Part shown: positions 20,679 to 31,897 of the stretch, one piece after another | Layout of the letters: each line of letters opens with the position of its first letter | Numbering within the stretch: position 1 is the stretch's first letter | DNA from: Candidatus Tokpelaia sp. JSC189 | GTDB taxonomy: Bacteria > Pseudomonadota > Alphaproteobacteria > Rhizobiales > Rhizobiaceae | Direction of reading: 5' to 3' | NCBI GenBank assembly: GCA_003331045.1 | Contig: QENA01000001.1 | Location: forward strand, 124,001 to 188,000 | DNA: 64,000 nt | Notes under the pieces: generated by a model | The model's input: the letters and a program-made list of their open reading frames with translations, nothing else | The model's database searches: none | What the model was told of the DNA's origin: nothing | Program-made: the position numbers and the translations under genes

Positions 20679-22937
20679 TTATACATCTAACCCTTTATTC
20701 AAAAATTTGCCTGATTTTGGAAATCCTTTAGGGAGCGTCCGTCCAGGTGCTGAACGAATACCTAGCCATTCTGCAAGTTCATGTGATGAGCGCTGAAAAA
20801 TTCTTCCTGAGGTATCTTGCCAGATTAAACCTTTTTCTAGTGTGAAGATAATACCATCACTAACACCTCCATCACGGTAATGCTGCAGACGCACGCCCCT
20901 GCCTTTTATCATCTCTGGTATCTGTTCCAGTGGAAAGATCAGCATCTTCCGGTTTTCGCCGATAATTGCAAAATGATCTCCACTTACTCGTATACACAAA
21001 CAAACCTTATCAGGTGATTTTACATTTATCACCTGTTTTCCCTTGCGGGTATTTGCAATGGTATCTGTTTGCTTGATGATAAAACCATATCCCAAATATG
21101 AAACAAGAAGAAGTTTTCCTTTAGGATCAAGGACAAAAGCCGTCAGAATATTATGATCGTTATCTAGATCGACAATAAGACGGATCGGATCACCATGTCC
21201 TCGTCCACCTGGTAACACATTCGCGTTGATAGTATAAAATTTTCCGCCGGTACTGACAAAAAGAATCTTATCAGTTGTCATGGCATGAAAAGCAACCTTG
21301 AGCTTGTCTCCTTCCTTGAAAGAGAGAGAACTATAATCAGATAGATGTCCTTTCATGGCACGCAGCCAACCTTTTTCAGAAACCACGATGGTTACCGGCT
21401 CTTTTTCAATCATTGCATGTTGAATATCTTCCAAATCATGCGCTGGTGCTGCTTCAAATGTAGTGCGCCGACGTCCTAGCTCACCATTTGGGGGAAATTT
21501 CTTCCTAACCTCTTTAATTTCTGCAGCAATGGCTTTCCATTGCCTTACCTCAGAGGAAAGCAGCTTCTCAAGTTTTTCTTGTTCATCATTCAGCGAATTA
21601 AACTCCTGACGGATTTTAAATTCCTCCAACTTGCGCAAGGAACGAAGACGCATGTTAAGGATGGATTCAGCTTGCAGGTTAGTAAGCCTAAATATTTTCA
21701 TCAGGATTGATTTTGGTTCGTCTTCTTCACGGATAATACAAATCACCTTGTCAAGGTTTAGATAAGTTTTGAAACAGCCCTCAAGAATTTCCAAACGGCG
21801 GGAAATTTCCTGAAGACGATATCGCAAACGGCGTCCCAATACTTCCTTACGATGTTCAAGCCATTGCTGTAAAATTCCCCGCAAGGAAAGGACATTAGGC
21901 ACTTTTCCCATTGAAAGAACATTCATATTTAAAGGGATACGTGTCTCAAAATCAGTAAGCTTGAAAAGCGACTCCACTAGCAGGGTCGGATTCACCAAAC
22001 GGCTTTTTGGTTCCAGCACAATACGAATGTCTTCTGCTGATTCATCATGAATATTATCAAGCAATGGCAGTTTCCGTGCAAAAAGCAGCTCCGCCGTTTT
22101 CTCGATAAGGCGAGCTTTTTGTACTTGATAAGGAATTTCCGTTATTACAATAATATAAGTACCGCGACTACCGTCTTCCTTATGCCAGCGGGAACGCAGG
22201 CGAAAAGCACCGCGTCCTGTGCGGTAAGATTCAAGAATCTGCTCTGGCGACTCAATGAGAATACCACCCGTTGGAAAATCCGGCCCAGGAATAAATCTAA
22301 TTAGATCATCACACAGAGCATCCGAATTTTCGATCAGATACAATGCCGCATCACAAAGCTCTGAAACATTATGAGGCGGAATAGATGTAGCCATACCGAC
22401 AGCAATGCCGGATGCACCATTTGCAAGGAGATTCGGGAAAGCGCCAGGTAAGACAATCGGTTCCTCATCCTCTTCATTATAGGTAGGACGAAAATCAATT
22501 GCATCTTCTGAAATTCCCTGAAGAAGAAGCATTGAGACATCAGTCATGCGCGCTTCCGTATAACGCATTGCTGCGGCGCTATCTCCGTCAATATTACCAA
22601 AGTTACCTTGGCCATCAATCAATGGGTAACGAACTAAAAAATCCTGCGCAAGCCTTACCAAAGCCTCATAAATCGAGGCATCACCATGAGGGTGAAACTT
22701 ACCCATGACATCACCAACAATGCGTGCGCACTTAGCATATGCCTGGTCAGGATTAAGCTGCAAAAGCCGCATTGCATGGATGATACGACGATGGACTGGT
22801 TTAAGTCCGTCGCGTACATCAGGCAAAGCACGATGCATGATCGTGGAAAGCGCATATGCAAGATAACGTTCTTCCAGAGCAGATTTCAGTTCTATTGTTT
22901 CAATATGCCCGGGTGTGGGAATCATCGCATCTGACAT
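20679..22937 (-). CDS. parC: DNA topoisomerase IV subunit A
   Basis: The breakage-reunion subunit that decatenates chromosomes with ParE. The 752 residues have the GyrA/ParC core: [24 protein letters not shown] at the start, the quinolone-region [15 protein letters not shown] (80-94) and catalytic Y126 in [12 protein letters not shown] coiled coil follows at about 430-480, then beta-pinwheel repeats to the C-terminus. ParC rather than GyrA fits the short C-terminus and the lack of a GyrA box. The start has no strong ribosome-binding site. Confidence 0.95.
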   Translation of the reverse strand: MSDAMIPTPGHIETIELKSALEERYLAYALSTIMHRALPDVRDGLKPVHRRIIHAMRLLQLNPDQAYAKCARIVGDVMGKFHPHGDASIYEALVRLAQDFLVRYPLIDGQGNFGNIDGDSAAAMRYTEARMTDVSMLLLQGISEDAIDFRPTYNEEDEEPIVLPGAFPNLLANGASGIAVGMATSIPPHNVSELCDAALYLIENSDALCDDLIRFIPGPDFPTGGILIESPEQILESYRTGRGAFRLRSRWHKEDGSRGTYIIVITEIPYQVQKARLIEKTAELLFARKLPLLDNIHDESAEDIRIVLEPKSRLVNPTLLVESLFKLTDFETRIPLNMNVLSMGKVPNVLSLRGILQQWLEHRKEVLGRRLRYRLQEISRRLEILEGCFKTYLNLDKVICIIREEDEPKSILMKIFRLTNLQAESILNMRLRSLRKLEEFKIRQEFNSLNDEQEKLEKLLSSEVRQWKAIAAEIKEVRKKFPPNGELGRRRTTFEAAPAHDLEDIQHAMIEKEPVTIVVSEKGWLRAMKGHLSDYSSLSFKEGDKLKVAFHAMTTDKILFVSTGGKFYTINANVLPGGRGHGDPIRLIVDLDNDHNILTAFVLDPKGKLLLVSYLGYGFIIKQTDTIANTRKGKQVINVKSPDKVCLCIRVSGDHFAIIGENRKMLIFPLEQIPEMIKGRGVRLQHYRDGGVSDGIIFTLEKGLIWQDTSGRIFQRSSHELAEWLGIRSAPGRTLPKGFPKSGKFLNKGLDV

Positions 22938-23273
22938 GTAATAAAATTAGCAACTGATGGATTCGGGTGCAAGCCATATTAAAGCTAATAACATTCCTAC
23001 ACAGGAAATATATACCCAAGCAACCAGTGCAATCCTTTGCTATGATAATCCGGCACAGCTGGCTAACATTGATCCAGCAATTGTGCGAAGGATATGGAAA
23101 TAACGGTGCTGTTTATCCTAAAGCAGGCTTGTCCATGATCTCGCCTAGAATGCACTTGTTTCCAAAATTCGGAGAATAATACAGGCAAAACAATGTTTCC
23201 GGTGATTTTTTCTGAAGCAGAGTGTGAAAGAAGCAAGCGCATTTCTGGATAATCGTAAATTACAGAATATCCC
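22938..23273. other. Gene-free spacer upstream of parC
   Basis: 336 bases between the parC start and the lipoprotein stop, both minus strand. No credible frame or terminator was seen. It presumably carries the parC promoter. Confidence 0.4.
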
Positions 23274-23876
23274 TTATATATCTTTAAGCACCCAGTTTAC
23301 GATGTCTTTTATAACAATGGAAAAAGCTTCATCAAGGGCTTTTGCATAATCTTCATTATGTACTCCGAGAACTGGATTTTGGGTAGAAAATACCCGTGTC
23401 TGACGGATACTGCGGGTTTTATCATCCATAATCTTAGCCGCAATCTCAACATGGGCAAGCTTGTTGTTTTCCTGAAAATCAATACCGAACAGTCGGATAT
23501 CAGTGATAATCTGATAATTAATTGCCAGTCCATCACCGGGTTTTCCTACACCGCCAAAACCGTGGGTATTCTCAAAAGCACGTGCAAGGCGCGCTTGCAC
23601 AATATTTGGCAGACGATCGCCCCACTGAGCATCTTTAAGATAGGAAATGGAACCGTAAAGATCACGCACTACAATATCTTGGCCATCCAATATCTTCAGG
23701 GCATCGGGATTTGCAATCAATATCTGTATGCGTTTCTGACTAGCAGTGCGCATGTTATTGACAGATGATACTACAGATTCAACCCCCAGATCAAAGGTCT
23801 GCTTTGTCGTACTTATTGCGCATCCTACCAAAAGACTTGTCCCAAACAACATGGTTCTAATTACCCTACGTCTCAT
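23274..23876 (-). CDS. ABC-type transport auxiliary lipoprotein (Mla/Pqi-associated)
   Basis: A 200-residue lipoprotein with a short positively charged signal, hydrophobic stretch and lipobox LLVGC (Cys at 19). The rest resembles the ABC-transport auxiliary lipoprotein family (PqiC-like), with ILIANPDALKILDGQDIVVRD near the N-terminus and WGDRLPNIVQARLARAFENT in the middle. It is the last gene of a permease-ATPase-MCE-lipoprotein operon and probably helps link the MCE protein to the outer membrane for lipid transport. Confidence 0.85.
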   Translation of the reverse strand: MRRRVIRTMLFGTSLLVGCAISTTKQTFDLGVESVVSSVNNMRTASQKRIQILIANPDALKILDGQDIVVRDLYGSISYLKDAQWGDRLPNIVQARLARAFENTHGFGGVGKPGDGLAINYQIITDIRLFGIDFQENNKLAHVEIAAKIMDDKTRSIRQTRVFSTQNPVLGVHNEDYAKALDEAFSIVIKDIVNWVLKDI

Positions 23877-23906
23877 GGTATTCTATCTTTTCCTTGTCTA
23901 ATATCA

Positions 23907-24848
23907 TTACTGCATCCTTCCGTCAAATTGCGGCACGTTGCCAGAACCTCCAAAGATAATACGCTGTGGGTTCTGTTCAAAATCTACTAGAATACGCTCA
24001 ATACGCTGAATAGATTTGCGACTGTCAGAAGTAAAAGATTCTAAGCTGCGCAAGCCCTTTCCTGAAAATTGCTCAAGATTTTTTGCGATCGGTCTGATAT
24101 TATGGTTGAGTATTTCTGTTATATGCCGGATTGAAGAGAAGGTTTCTCGCATTTGTACAATAATATTGTCGGGATCATTAGACGAAAATATTCTATCAAT
24201 ATTTTTTGAGGCCCTGTTAAGTCTATCCGTTACATTTCTAATATCTACAATCGCCTTGTTAACATTACTCTTGTTTTCCTTTAATATATCCGTAAATTCC
24301 TGCGAATTCTTTACTGTTTGCATCAGTGGTTTGCGGACTTCTTTTATAAATCCCTCAAGCTCCATCAGAGCTGAATTGACATGTGAGAAAACATCCTGTG
24401 CTGTCACCATAAGATTGTTAAACGTTGAAGGATCAGCGTTGATCCGTGCCACGGAACTATATTTCGCTGCCTCCTTAAGTAGATTAGGCTCATTTAGATC
24501 ACCCCCTTTGAGCTCAATGAATGCAAGCCCTGTCAGGCCTTGAAAACCGAGCGTAGCTTCGGTGGAACGCGTGATCAGTGTTGCCCCGTTAACTTCTGTT
24601 TTGACAATCACCATATTGGGATTTGTATCATCAAGAATCAAACGGCGTACTTGGCCAATACGGATACCGTTAAAAAGAACTGGGCTGCTTTCGCTCAATC
24701 CTGTAACTGATCCTGGAATCCATATATCAAGTGGCTCCAGATTGCGTGCTTCACCTGGTCTTGCAATATAATAAACCAATAAAAAAGAAAAGATAAGGAC
24801 AATTAGTGTAAAAACACCGATGAGAACATAATTTTCTTTGATTTCCAT
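23907..24848 (-). CDS. mlaD: MlaD-type MCE lipid-binding protein
   Basis: A membrane-anchored periplasmic lipid carrier of an Mla-type transporter. The 313 residues start with one transmembrane helix (about 9-27), followed by an MCE domain (about 38-115) including VTGLSESSPVLFNGIRIGQV and GFQGLTGLAFIEL. A long helical region follows (about 150-290), as in Rhizobiales homologues. It lies 54 bases after the ATPase gene and 30 bases before the lipoprotein gene, within one operon. Confidence 0.92.
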   Translation of the reverse strand: MEIKENYVLIGVFTLIVLIFSFLLVYYIARPGEARNLEPLDIWIPGSVTGLSESSPVLFNGIRIGQVRRLILDDTNPNMVIVKTEVNGATLITRSTEATLGFQGLTGLAFIELKGGDLNEPNLLKEAAKYSSVARINADPSTFNNLMVTAQDVFSHVNSALMELEGFIKEVRKPLMQTVKNSQEFTDILKENKSNVNKAIVDIRNVTDRLNRASKNIDRIFSSNDPDNIIVQMRETFSSIRHITEILNHNIRPIAKNLEQFSGKGLRSLESFTSDSRKSIQRIERILVDFEQNPQRIIFGGSGNVPQFDGRMQ

Positions 24849-24902
24849 ATCTGTTATCCTGTCCTATCTGCTATTCTGATGGAGAGGTATACTATTGACA
24901 AC

Positions 24903-25682
24903 CTACCGTGAGCGTTTGCCACGGAAATATGACTCTATCCATGGATTATTAATGGTAAGCATATCCTTAATGGTCCCCTCAGCTATCACGTGCTTTTTTC
25001 CTAAAACTGCAATTCGGTCACAAATAGTAGAGAGACTGTCCAAATCATGGGTCACCATATAAACAGTCAACCCCATCGTGTCACGCAACTCGCTGATGAG
25101 AGCATCAAATTCAGCCGCCCCAATAGGATCAAGGCCAGATGTTGGCTCATCAAGAAATACAATCTGAGGGTCAAGAGCCAAAGCTCTGGCAAGGGCAGCA
25201 CGTTTGATCATTCCCCCTGAAAGTTCAGACGGATATTTTTCTGCTGTATCCGGCTCAAGTCCTGCAAGCTTGAGCTTGACCCGGGCCAGTCCGTCCATGA
25301 GCTCAGGCGAAATATAAAGATATTCACGCATCGGCAGCTTAATATTTTCAATCACATTCAATGCAGAAAAAAGCGCACCATGCTGAAATAGAACGCCTAT
25401 ATGCATATCAATATTGATTTTTTCTGTATCGCTAATCCGATCTATATCCTTGCCCAAGACTTTAATTTCACCACTGACCCTTTGATTTAGTCCCAAAATT
25501 GTACGCATCAAAATAGATTTACCAGAACCTGAAGGACCGATAAATCCAAGGATTTCACCTCTATGAATATCAAGATCTAGTTTATCCAAAATAACTTTGT
25601 TAGCAAATTGAACTGTAATCCCCCGAACCGAAATAACCGGATCAACTATATCAATTGCAGAGCTGGATAGTATATCTTTCAT
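24903..25682 (-). CDS. mlaF: MlaF-type ABC transporter ATP-binding protein
   Basis: The ATPase driving phospholipid movement between the membranes. The 259 residues carry Walker A GPSGSGKS (49-56), the Q-loop FQHGALFSALNV, a signature LSGGM (154-158) with the KRAALARAL helix, Walker B IVFLDEP (174-180), the D-loop and the H-loop histidine in VTHDLDS. LSGGM in place of LSGGQ is characteristic of the MlaF family. The start is 11 bases after the permease stop. Confidence 0.94.
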   Translation of the reverse strand: MKDILSSSAIDIVDPVISVRGITVQFANKVILDKLDLDIHRGEILGFIGPSGSGKSILMRTILGLNQRVSGEIKVLGKDIDRISDTEKINIDMHIGVLFQHGALFSALNVIENIKLPMREYLYISPELMDGLARVKLKLAGLEPDTAEKYPSELSGGMIKRAALARALALDPQIVFLDEPTSGLDPIGAAEFDALISELRDTMGLTVYMVTHDLDSLSTICDRIAVLGKKHVIAEGTIKDMLTINNPWIESYFRGKRSR

Positions 25683-25693
25683 ATCTTTTTTGC

Positions 25694-26863
25694 TTAAAAA
25701 TTGATTGAAGCGTAGAAAATGGCAAAGAAACCGTCAACAATGATAACAATAAATATCGATTTAACGACAGATGACGTCACATGTGCACTAAGCGATTCTG
25801 CATTGCCTCCGACTTTCATAGCTTCCACTGAGGCAATGATGCCAATGATAAATGCCATAAAAGGCGCTTTTACGATCCCTGCAAAATAAGTTGAAAGCCA
25901 GACAACACCATTAAGACGAGACAGAAAGGCATCAGTCGGAATATTAGAATAAACATTCGCAACAATAGCCGCGCCGACAAAAGCTGAAATATCCGCTATA
26001 ATTGTTAGAAAAGGCAAAATGACCGCAAGCGCGACAAGACGCGGAAAAATCAGAACACGAATTGGGTCAAGGCCAATAACCTTGAGCGCATCTATTTCCT
26101 CACGCATTTTCATTGAGCCGATTTCCGCTGTGATCGCGCTTCCCGACCGACCTGCAATCATGATTGCAGTTAATAGAACGCCCAATTCACGGAAAACTAG
26201 TATTCCAACCAGATCAACGACAAATATTTCTGCACCAAAATAGCGCAGCTGAAATGCACCCTGTTGGGCAATAATGGCACCGATAATAAATGACATCAGA
26301 ACAATGATCGGGACAGCCCTAACCCCCATCCTATCAATCTGAGTTATCACGGTTCGAAAGTTCAGGCTTCTATGCCGGCCGCTTTTCAGCGAGGTTCCAT
26401 GAATAATTGAACCAAGAATATTCATGGCCATGATAAAATCTTGGCTAGTCCCAATAACATTACGGCCCACCCGCTCAAAAAACATGGATAATGGTGATCG
26501 TTTTACTGAAGCAGCTCCCAGATCAAACCTTTCCATAACATGACTAACAGATTTCAATAGAAAAACCCATTTGGCCTGCGCACCTTTCAGCGAAACGCTG
26601 ACGCCTTTCTGTACGAAGTGATGCTCCAAACGCTTAATAAGCCAAGCCCCACCAGTATCAAGTGCTGTAACACCGCTAACATCGATAATAACTTTGAAGG
26701 CACTAGCAGATTGAAGCTGACGCAGGTCACTATCCACCAGATGGATAGTCTGCGTTTTCCACCGTCCTTTTAAAATAATCATGAGTATACTATCAGTACC
26801 AGTTTTTTTTTCTATTACCGGGCTATCAGATAAACTCAAAATAGGCTTTTTCTTTCCTGACAT
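25694..26863 (-). CDS. mlaE: MlaE-type ABC permease with N-terminal STAS domain
   Basis: The inner-membrane permease of the Mla-type lipid transporter. Of 389 residues, about the first 115 form a STAS-like domain (IIDVSGVTALDTGGAWLIKRLE), doing in cis what the separate protein MlaB does in E. coli. The rest is the MlaE permease with several membrane helices, including IVLMSFIIGAIIAQQGAFQL and GRSGSAITAEIGSMKMREEIDAL. It is the first gene of the operon and diverges from maeB. Confidence 0.94.
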   Translation of the reverse strand: MSGKKKPILSLSDSPVIEKKTGTDSILMIILKGRWKTQTIHLVDSDLRQLQSASAFKVIIDVSGVTALDTGGAWLIKRLEHHFVQKGVSVSLKGAQAKWVFLLKSVSHVMERFDLGAASVKRSPLSMFFERVGRNVIGTSQDFIMAMNILGSIIHGTSLKSGRHRSLNFRTVITQIDRMGVRAVPIIVLMSFIIGAIIAQQGAFQLRYFGAEIFVVDLVGILVFRELGVLLTAIMIAGRSGSAITAEIGSMKMREEIDALKVIGLDPIRVLIFPRLVALAVILPFLTIIADISAFVGAAIVANVYSNIPTDAFLSRLNGVVWLSTYFAGIVKAPFMAFIIGIIASVEAMKVGGNAESLSAHVTSSVVKSIFIVIIVDGFFAIFYASINF

Positions 26864-27555
26864 GATAGACTATTAATGCCTTGATGGATTGACTGAATAT
26901 TACCAAGTTTTTGAATTTCACAATCGATTGCCATAATGGTTAAAACAATATTAATGATCCAGGCTATCTATTAGCCCATTCACCATTCTTTGACAATATC
27001 AAGCGATTTTAAGGCTACTACCGATGTTATTTACTGCTTTGTATAATTGAAAAAAATGATAGAATATTCAACTATATATGTTAGTTATGCTATAATGAAA
27101 TAGCCTGCCAGAGTGTTATATATAGATATTTCGCAGATATTTAAAGTCTGTATACAACTTGAATCGCCTTAAAAAACTGATCAGCTTTGTAATTATATTA
27201 AGGCGATATTAAGTTCGCTTAACAGGGGCTTTATCATTTAAAAAACGCGTCAGAAAATATAATTTTGGGATCCGTGATTGCAAGCTTGCTTAGCTACGAC
27301 CCATACTATTCTTCATAGTACAGAGTATCGTTTTTTAATCTTGATGACTCGCCACTCTTAATACATGATTATGAGCATGGCTGTATCATAATCAATATTA
27401 TATTTTACGTCCACACAGCGACTAACGAACTGAAAAAGGCGGATCTACAGTCATAATTTCTATTTTTTTCATTTATAGCCGCTTTGATCCAAAAGAAAAT
27501 CCATTATTGGCACTGGATGCATCTATATTTATAAATGCTTTGAAGGGGGTAACTT
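26864..27555. other. Divergent spacer between mlaE and maeB
   Basis: A 692-base AT-rich region with no recognisable gene. It contains an inverted repeat with 10-bp arms ATCGCCTTAA (27163-27172) and TTAAGGCGAT (27198-27207) separated by 25 bases, which could be a regulatory site. A strong ribosome-binding site (AAGGGGG, 27543-27549) precedes maeB. Confidence 0.45.
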
Positions 27556-29871
27556 ATGACAAAATTAAAAGCTGAAAAAAAATTATCTGAACTGGAAAGA
27601 GCAGCGCTATTCTATCATCAATACCCAAAACCGGGAAAATTGGAGATCCATTCCACAAAGCCCTTGGACAACCAGCGTGATCTTGCATTAGCTTATTCAC
27701 CTGGAGTGGCTGCAGCCTGTCTTGCCATTTATGAAGATCCTAATCTAGCTGCGCAATACACAACGCGCAGCAACCTAGTGGCTGTTATATCGAATGGTAG
27801 CGCTGTACTTGGCCTTGGCAACATCGGACCACTTGCCTCCAAACCAGTTATGGAAGGTAAGGCCCTTCTGTTCAAGAAATTTGCTAATATTGATGTGTTC
27901 GATATCGAGATCAATGCGCCTGATATCCCATCCCTAGTGAATACTATTGCAACTTTTGAGCCAACATTTGGCGGAATTAACCTCGAAGATATTAAGGCAC
28001 CAGAGTGTTTTGAGATTGAAACACAACTACGTCAGCGGATGAAAATTCCCATTTTTCATGATGATCAGCATGGTACAGCCATAATTGTTGCCGCAGCAGT
28101 TTTAAACGGGTTAGAACTGGCAGGAAAGCGTATCGAGGATGCAAAAATCGTTACATCTGGCGCGGGAGCAGCTGCTCTTGCCTGTCTCAATCTTCTAGTA
28201 AAACTCGGTGCATGCCAAGAAAACATCTGGATAACAGATATTGATGGCGTTGTTTATCAAGGCCGCATTGAACAGATGGATAAATGGAAAAGTGTTTATG
28301 CTCAAAATACAAAAGCGCGCAAACTTAGCGAAGTCATTCCCGAAGCAGATATTTTTTTGGGACTTTCAGTTGGTGGTGTCCTCAAACCGGGTATGCTAAA
28401 AAAAATGGCGGAAAATCCGCTTGTCATGGCTCTGGCCAATCCTGATCCTGAAATCATGCCTGATGTAGCGCGCCAGATAAGGCCGGATGCCATGATCTGT
28501 ACGGGACGGTCTGATTTCTCCAATCAGGTCAACAATGTCCTCTGCTTTCCCTATATCTTTCGTGGTGCCTTGGATGTTGGTGCAATCGCTATCAATGAAG
28601 AAATGAAAATGGCTGCTGTCCATGCTATTGCCAAGCTTGCCCAAGAAGAGCCTTCAGATTTTGCAGTAAAAGCCTATTCAGGTGAGACTATGAAATTTAG
28701 CCCTACATACCTCATCCCCTCACCTTTTGACCAGCGTCTAATATTGAGGATTGCGCCTGCTGTTGCACAAGCAGCTGAGAAAACCGGCGTAGCATTGCGT
28801 CCTATTAAGGATATGGATCATTATATTGATCAACTGAACCGATTTGTTTTCCGCTCTGGGCTGATTATGAAACCGGTATTCAATGCTGCAAAGGCGACCA
28901 CATGCAAGCGCGTTATTTATGCAGATGGTGAAGATGAGCGCGTATTGCGTGCCACGCAAGTTGTGATTGAAGAAAAAATAGCAATACCAATCTTGGTCGG
29001 CCGCCCTCATATTATTCAGATACATTTGCAACGTTTGGGACTGAAGATACAGTTGGGCATAGATTTTGAACTGATCAATCCTGAGGATGACCCGCGTTAT
29101 CGCGATTATGTTAACCTGTTCCTACAATTTACGGGAAGACTTGGCGTCACATCCGAGGTTGCCAAAACGATTGTCCGTACATCAACAACCGCCATAGCTG
29201 CCCTCGCCGTTATACGGGATGAAGCTGATGCGATGATCTGCGGCCTCGGTGGCAGGTTTGGAGGTAATTTGCAGCTGGTTGAGCAAATTATAGGTCTTGA
29301 AAAAAACATCAGCCGATTTTCGGCACTCAGTCTGCTTATTTCACAGCGTAATCCTCTCTTCCTAACCGATACCTATGTCAATGAGGATCCTTCTGCAGAC
29401 GAACTGGTAGAAATGGCATGGCTGGCTGCGCAGGAAGTACAGGGATTTGGCCTAGAACCCAAAGTGGCTTTTGTATCCCATTCAAATTTTGGGTCGAAGG
29501 ATACTATAAGTGCACAGAAAATGCGCAAGGCTACCGAAATTTTCAACGAGCGTTATCCAGATATTGAAGCTGATGGTGAAATGCATGGGGATGCAGCACT
29601 TTCACAGGAACTGCGCGATCGTTTGCTGCCCGGATCATATCTGAAAGGTGAAGCTAATCTTCTGGTATTTCCCACCCTTGATGCGGCAAATATCACGCTC
29701 AATGTCTTAAAAAAAATGACCGATGCGCTGCATGTTGGTCCTATTCTAGTTGGCACTGCCCGTCCTGCCCATATCCTGACTCCATCAGTTACATCCCGCG
29801 GTGTAGTGAATATAACGGCTCTAGCAGTCATTGAAGCAAACCGCAAAAATAATTTCCGCAAACATCTTTAA
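27556..29871 (+). CDS. maeB: NADP-dependent malic enzyme with C-terminal phosphotransacetylase-like domain
   Basis: It decarboxylates malate to pyruvate, producing NADPH. The 771 residues form a malic-enzyme half (about 1-430: [53 protein letters not shown]) fused to a phosphate acetyltransferase-like half (about 440-771: [32 protein letters not shown]), which is regulatory rather than catalytic in known members. Full length and intact; a strong GGGGG Shine-Dalgarno lies 6 bases from the ATG. Confidence 0.97.
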   Translation: MTKLKAEKKLSELERAALFYHQYPKPGKLEIHSTKPLDNQRDLALAYSPGVAAACLAIYEDPNLAAQYTTRSNLVAVISNGSAVLGLGNIGPLASKPVMEGKALLFKKFANIDVFDIEINAPDIPSLVNTIATFEPTFGGINLEDIKAPECFEIETQLRQRMKIPIFHDDQHGTAIIVAAAVLNGLELAGKRIEDAKIVTSGAGAAALACLNLLVKLGACQENIWITDIDGVVYQGRIEQMDKWKSVYAQNTKARKLSEVIPEADIFLGLSVGGVLKPGMLKKMAENPLVMALANPDPEIMPDVARQIRPDAMICTGRSDFSNQVNNVLCFPYIFRGALDVGAIAINEEMKMAAVHAIAKLAQEEPSDFAVKAYSGETMKFSPTYLIPSPFDQRLILRIAPAVAQAAEKTGVALRPIKDMDHYIDQLNRFVFRSGLIMKPVFNAAKATTCKRVIYADGEDERVLRATQVVIEEKIAIPILVGRPHIIQIHLQRLGLKIQLGIDFELINPEDDPRYRDYVNLFLQFTGRLGVTSEVAKTIVRTSTTAIAALAVIRDEADAMICGLGGRFGGNLQLVEQIIGLEKNISRFSALSLLISQRNPLFLTDTYVNEDPSADELVEMAWLAAQEVQGFGLEPKVAFVSHSNFGSKDTISAQKMRKATEIFNERYPDIEADGEMHGDAALSQELRDRLLPGSYLKGEANLLVFPTLDAANITLNVLKKMTDALHVGPILVGTARPAHILTPSVTSRGVVNITALAVIEANRKNNFRKHL

Positions 29872-30400
29872 ACTAAAAACCTTCCAAACCTCTATGCTGC
29901 AAGCTGGATATTTTTTGGGCTGTTCTCTACAAATCGTGCTACCTGTTAATAGATGATTCTATTCAAACAGGGCTTACATGGATATGTCTCCAAATATATT
30001 TCCAAAATCCTAATGATAGTATTAATGTCGATCATGTATATCGTGGTTTACTGTTTTGTTTCTAAATTTAGGTATATGATTGAAGGGCACCTGAATTAGG
30101 TTCAAGATCACCTATCTCACACCGTTTGTCCGTTGGTTCAAGGGCGTGAATTGCCAACGCAGTGAACTGCTTTCCCATACTTTACATTTCCAACATCAGT
30201 GGTTCGATTGAGGCAACCCTGACTGCTTGCTCATTTATGACTTACAATAGCAGTCAATGTCCAGATGAATTAAACTAATATTTTATATTTATAATATTTT
30301 TTCAGATTATAGGAAATACCATTTCGGTCATGATAATAACAAAAAAACTGACTTTTAAAATCTGCGTGCTAAGTTTGATGAATTAATCGTAAACAAGAGT
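29872..30400. other. Decayed spacer upstream of the adh remnant
   Basis: No gene recognised. By position it should hold the 5' part of adh and possibly other genes of the very-long-chain fatty acid cluster, but I could not match any segment by eye. Confidence 0.35.
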
Positions 30401-30911
30401 ATGCTATTTGACAATCCTAGACTTAAATCGGTAGAAACCATTCTTATTCAGTTTGCGGATTAGAACTCAGCACTGCGGTTATCCAGCTTGCAAAAATGGG
30501 TTGGTTGTACAGTGATTAACACCGTAGGTTCTGATGATAAGATAAAGAGCTAAAGCTCTGGATCCAATTATATTATCAACTACTGTGAAGACAGATTTTA
30601 AGGGTTGTACACAAAACTAATGAAAAAAAGAGTTGATGTCATATTCGAACATATCGAAATAAATAAATGGGCAGATTCTATGCTTTGTCTAAAGCGCACA
30701 GGATTTTATGCAGTTCCTCAGTAGCAGCTCAAAATATTTAGCTTATTCGAGCACTATCTATAAAATATGGCTAAATACCATGCTGAAAATAGCTTAGGGG
30801 ATCGTCAGATCTGTATTGATACAAACTGTTAATTTTGATGGAATTGACAAAGTATTGGAACAAATGGAAAGCTACAATATTTTCCAAAAGATCATACTTG
30901 AGATTGATTGA
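30401..30911 (+). pseudogene. Remnant of zinc-type alcohol dehydrogenase of the acpXL-lpxXL cluster
   Basis: Pieces in shifting plus-strand frames match the medium-chain dehydrogenase that precedes lpxXL in Rhizobiales. They are MLFDNPRLKSVETILIQ (30401 on), TVINTVGSDDKIK (about 30,510-30,550), KKRVDVIFEHI...KWADSMLCLKRTG (about 30,625-30,705), and finally IDKVLEQMES...FQKIILEID with a stop at 30909-30911. These correspond to the family's HMLFDNAKL, VITTVGSD, KKGVDVVFEHVGA..WAGSMLCMKRGG and DIDKALERMES..FGKIIL. At least three internal stops or frameshifts and the missing N-terminal half make it non-functional. The intact acyltransferase starts 8 bases later. Confidence 0.88.
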
Positions 30912-30919
30912 GCAATTTA

Positions 30920-31861
30920 ATGTCAAAATTACGTATCAAACTGTTTTTATACTGCACTAAGATAAAGCTCAAAAATTTATGGGGCTGGCTATGGGCCCAT
31001 TTGATTGCAGCTGTTCTGACCGGGTTGAAATACCTACCGGCAAAAGCCGGCATTAATATGTTTGCGCGGATAGCCTATGTTCTTGGCCCGCTTATGCACC
31101 GTCATCAAGTGGCACTTGCCAATTTACGAACCGCTTATCCTAAAAAAAGCGAAAAAGAGATTCGCGAAATTGCCTATGAAATGTGGGAAAATATGGGGCG
31201 GCTTTTTGCAGAATATGTTTTTCTTGACAAGATTTTTGATTTTGATCCTCAGCAGAAAAAACTAGGTCTTGTCGAGGTTTCTGGCATTGAGTTGTTTGAA
31301 AAGATTCGCGGTGAAAAAAAACCGCACATTTTTTTCACCGCCCATATCGGTAACTTTGAACTACTGCCCATTTGTGCTGCTGTATTTGGCCTTGATGTGA
31401 CAACTCTCTTCCGCCCACCTAACAACCCTTATATTGCTAAACGTGTTTTACGAGCGCGGCGAACCAGTATGGGGCATCTTGTCCCATCAAAAACCGGTGC
31501 TGCATGGATTCTTGCTGGAAAATTAAATAAGGGTGGTAATATTGGCATGCTTGTTGATCAGAAATTTCATCGTGGCATAAAGGGAACATTTTTCGATCTT
31601 CCAGTCAAAACCAACGTACTTTTGGCCAAGCTTGCCCGTCAGTTCAACTGCGATGTTTACCCTGCCCGCTGTATACGCCTACCAAAAGGGCGCTACCGTC
31701 TTGAATTTTATCCGCAAATGGAACTACCCCGTTTAGAAGATGGCGTTATCGATATTGAAGCGACTACACAGAAGCTCAATGATATTGTTGAATCTTGGGT
31801 ACGGGAATACCCGGGGCAATGGATGTGGTTCCATAAACGATGGGCTAATGCACAGGATTAA
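30920..31861 (+). CDS. Lipid A lauroyl/very-long-chain acyltransferase (LpxL/LpxXL-like)
   Basis: A 313-residue LpxL/HtrB-superfamily acyltransferase with an N-terminal membrane helix and the H-x4-E/D catalytic motif in FTAHIGNFELL, plus TLFRPPNNPY and LVDQKFHRGIKGTFF. I chose the ATG at 30920 over an upstream TTG. Its position directly behind a decayed adh identifies it as the descendant of lpxXL, which transfers a 28-carbon chain to lipid A in Rhizobiales. With adh broken, the actual acyl donor is uncertain. The acyltransferase itself looks intact. Confidence 0.85.
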   Translation: MSKLRIKLFLYCTKIKLKNLWGWLWAHLIAAVLTGLKYLPAKAGINMFARIAYVLGPLMHRHQVALANLRTAYPKKSEKEIREIAYEMWENMGRLFAEYVFLDKIFDFDPQQKKLGLVEVSGIELFEKIRGEKKPHIFFTAHIGNFELLPICAAVFGLDVTTLFRPPNNPYIAKRVLRARRTSMGHLVPSKTGAAWILAGKLNKGGNIGMLVDQKFHRGIKGTFFDLPVKTNVLLAKLARQFNCDVYPARCIRLPKGRYRLEFYPQMELPRLEDGVIDIEATTQKLNDIVESWVREYPGQWMWFHKRWANAQD

Positions 31862-31897
31862 AACCTTATATTTGATTTATTGAACTTCTGATATCCT
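31862..31897. other. Short gap before the galE remnant
   Basis: Thirty-six bases between the convergent acyltransferase and the galE remnant, with no signal seen. Confidence 0.3.
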
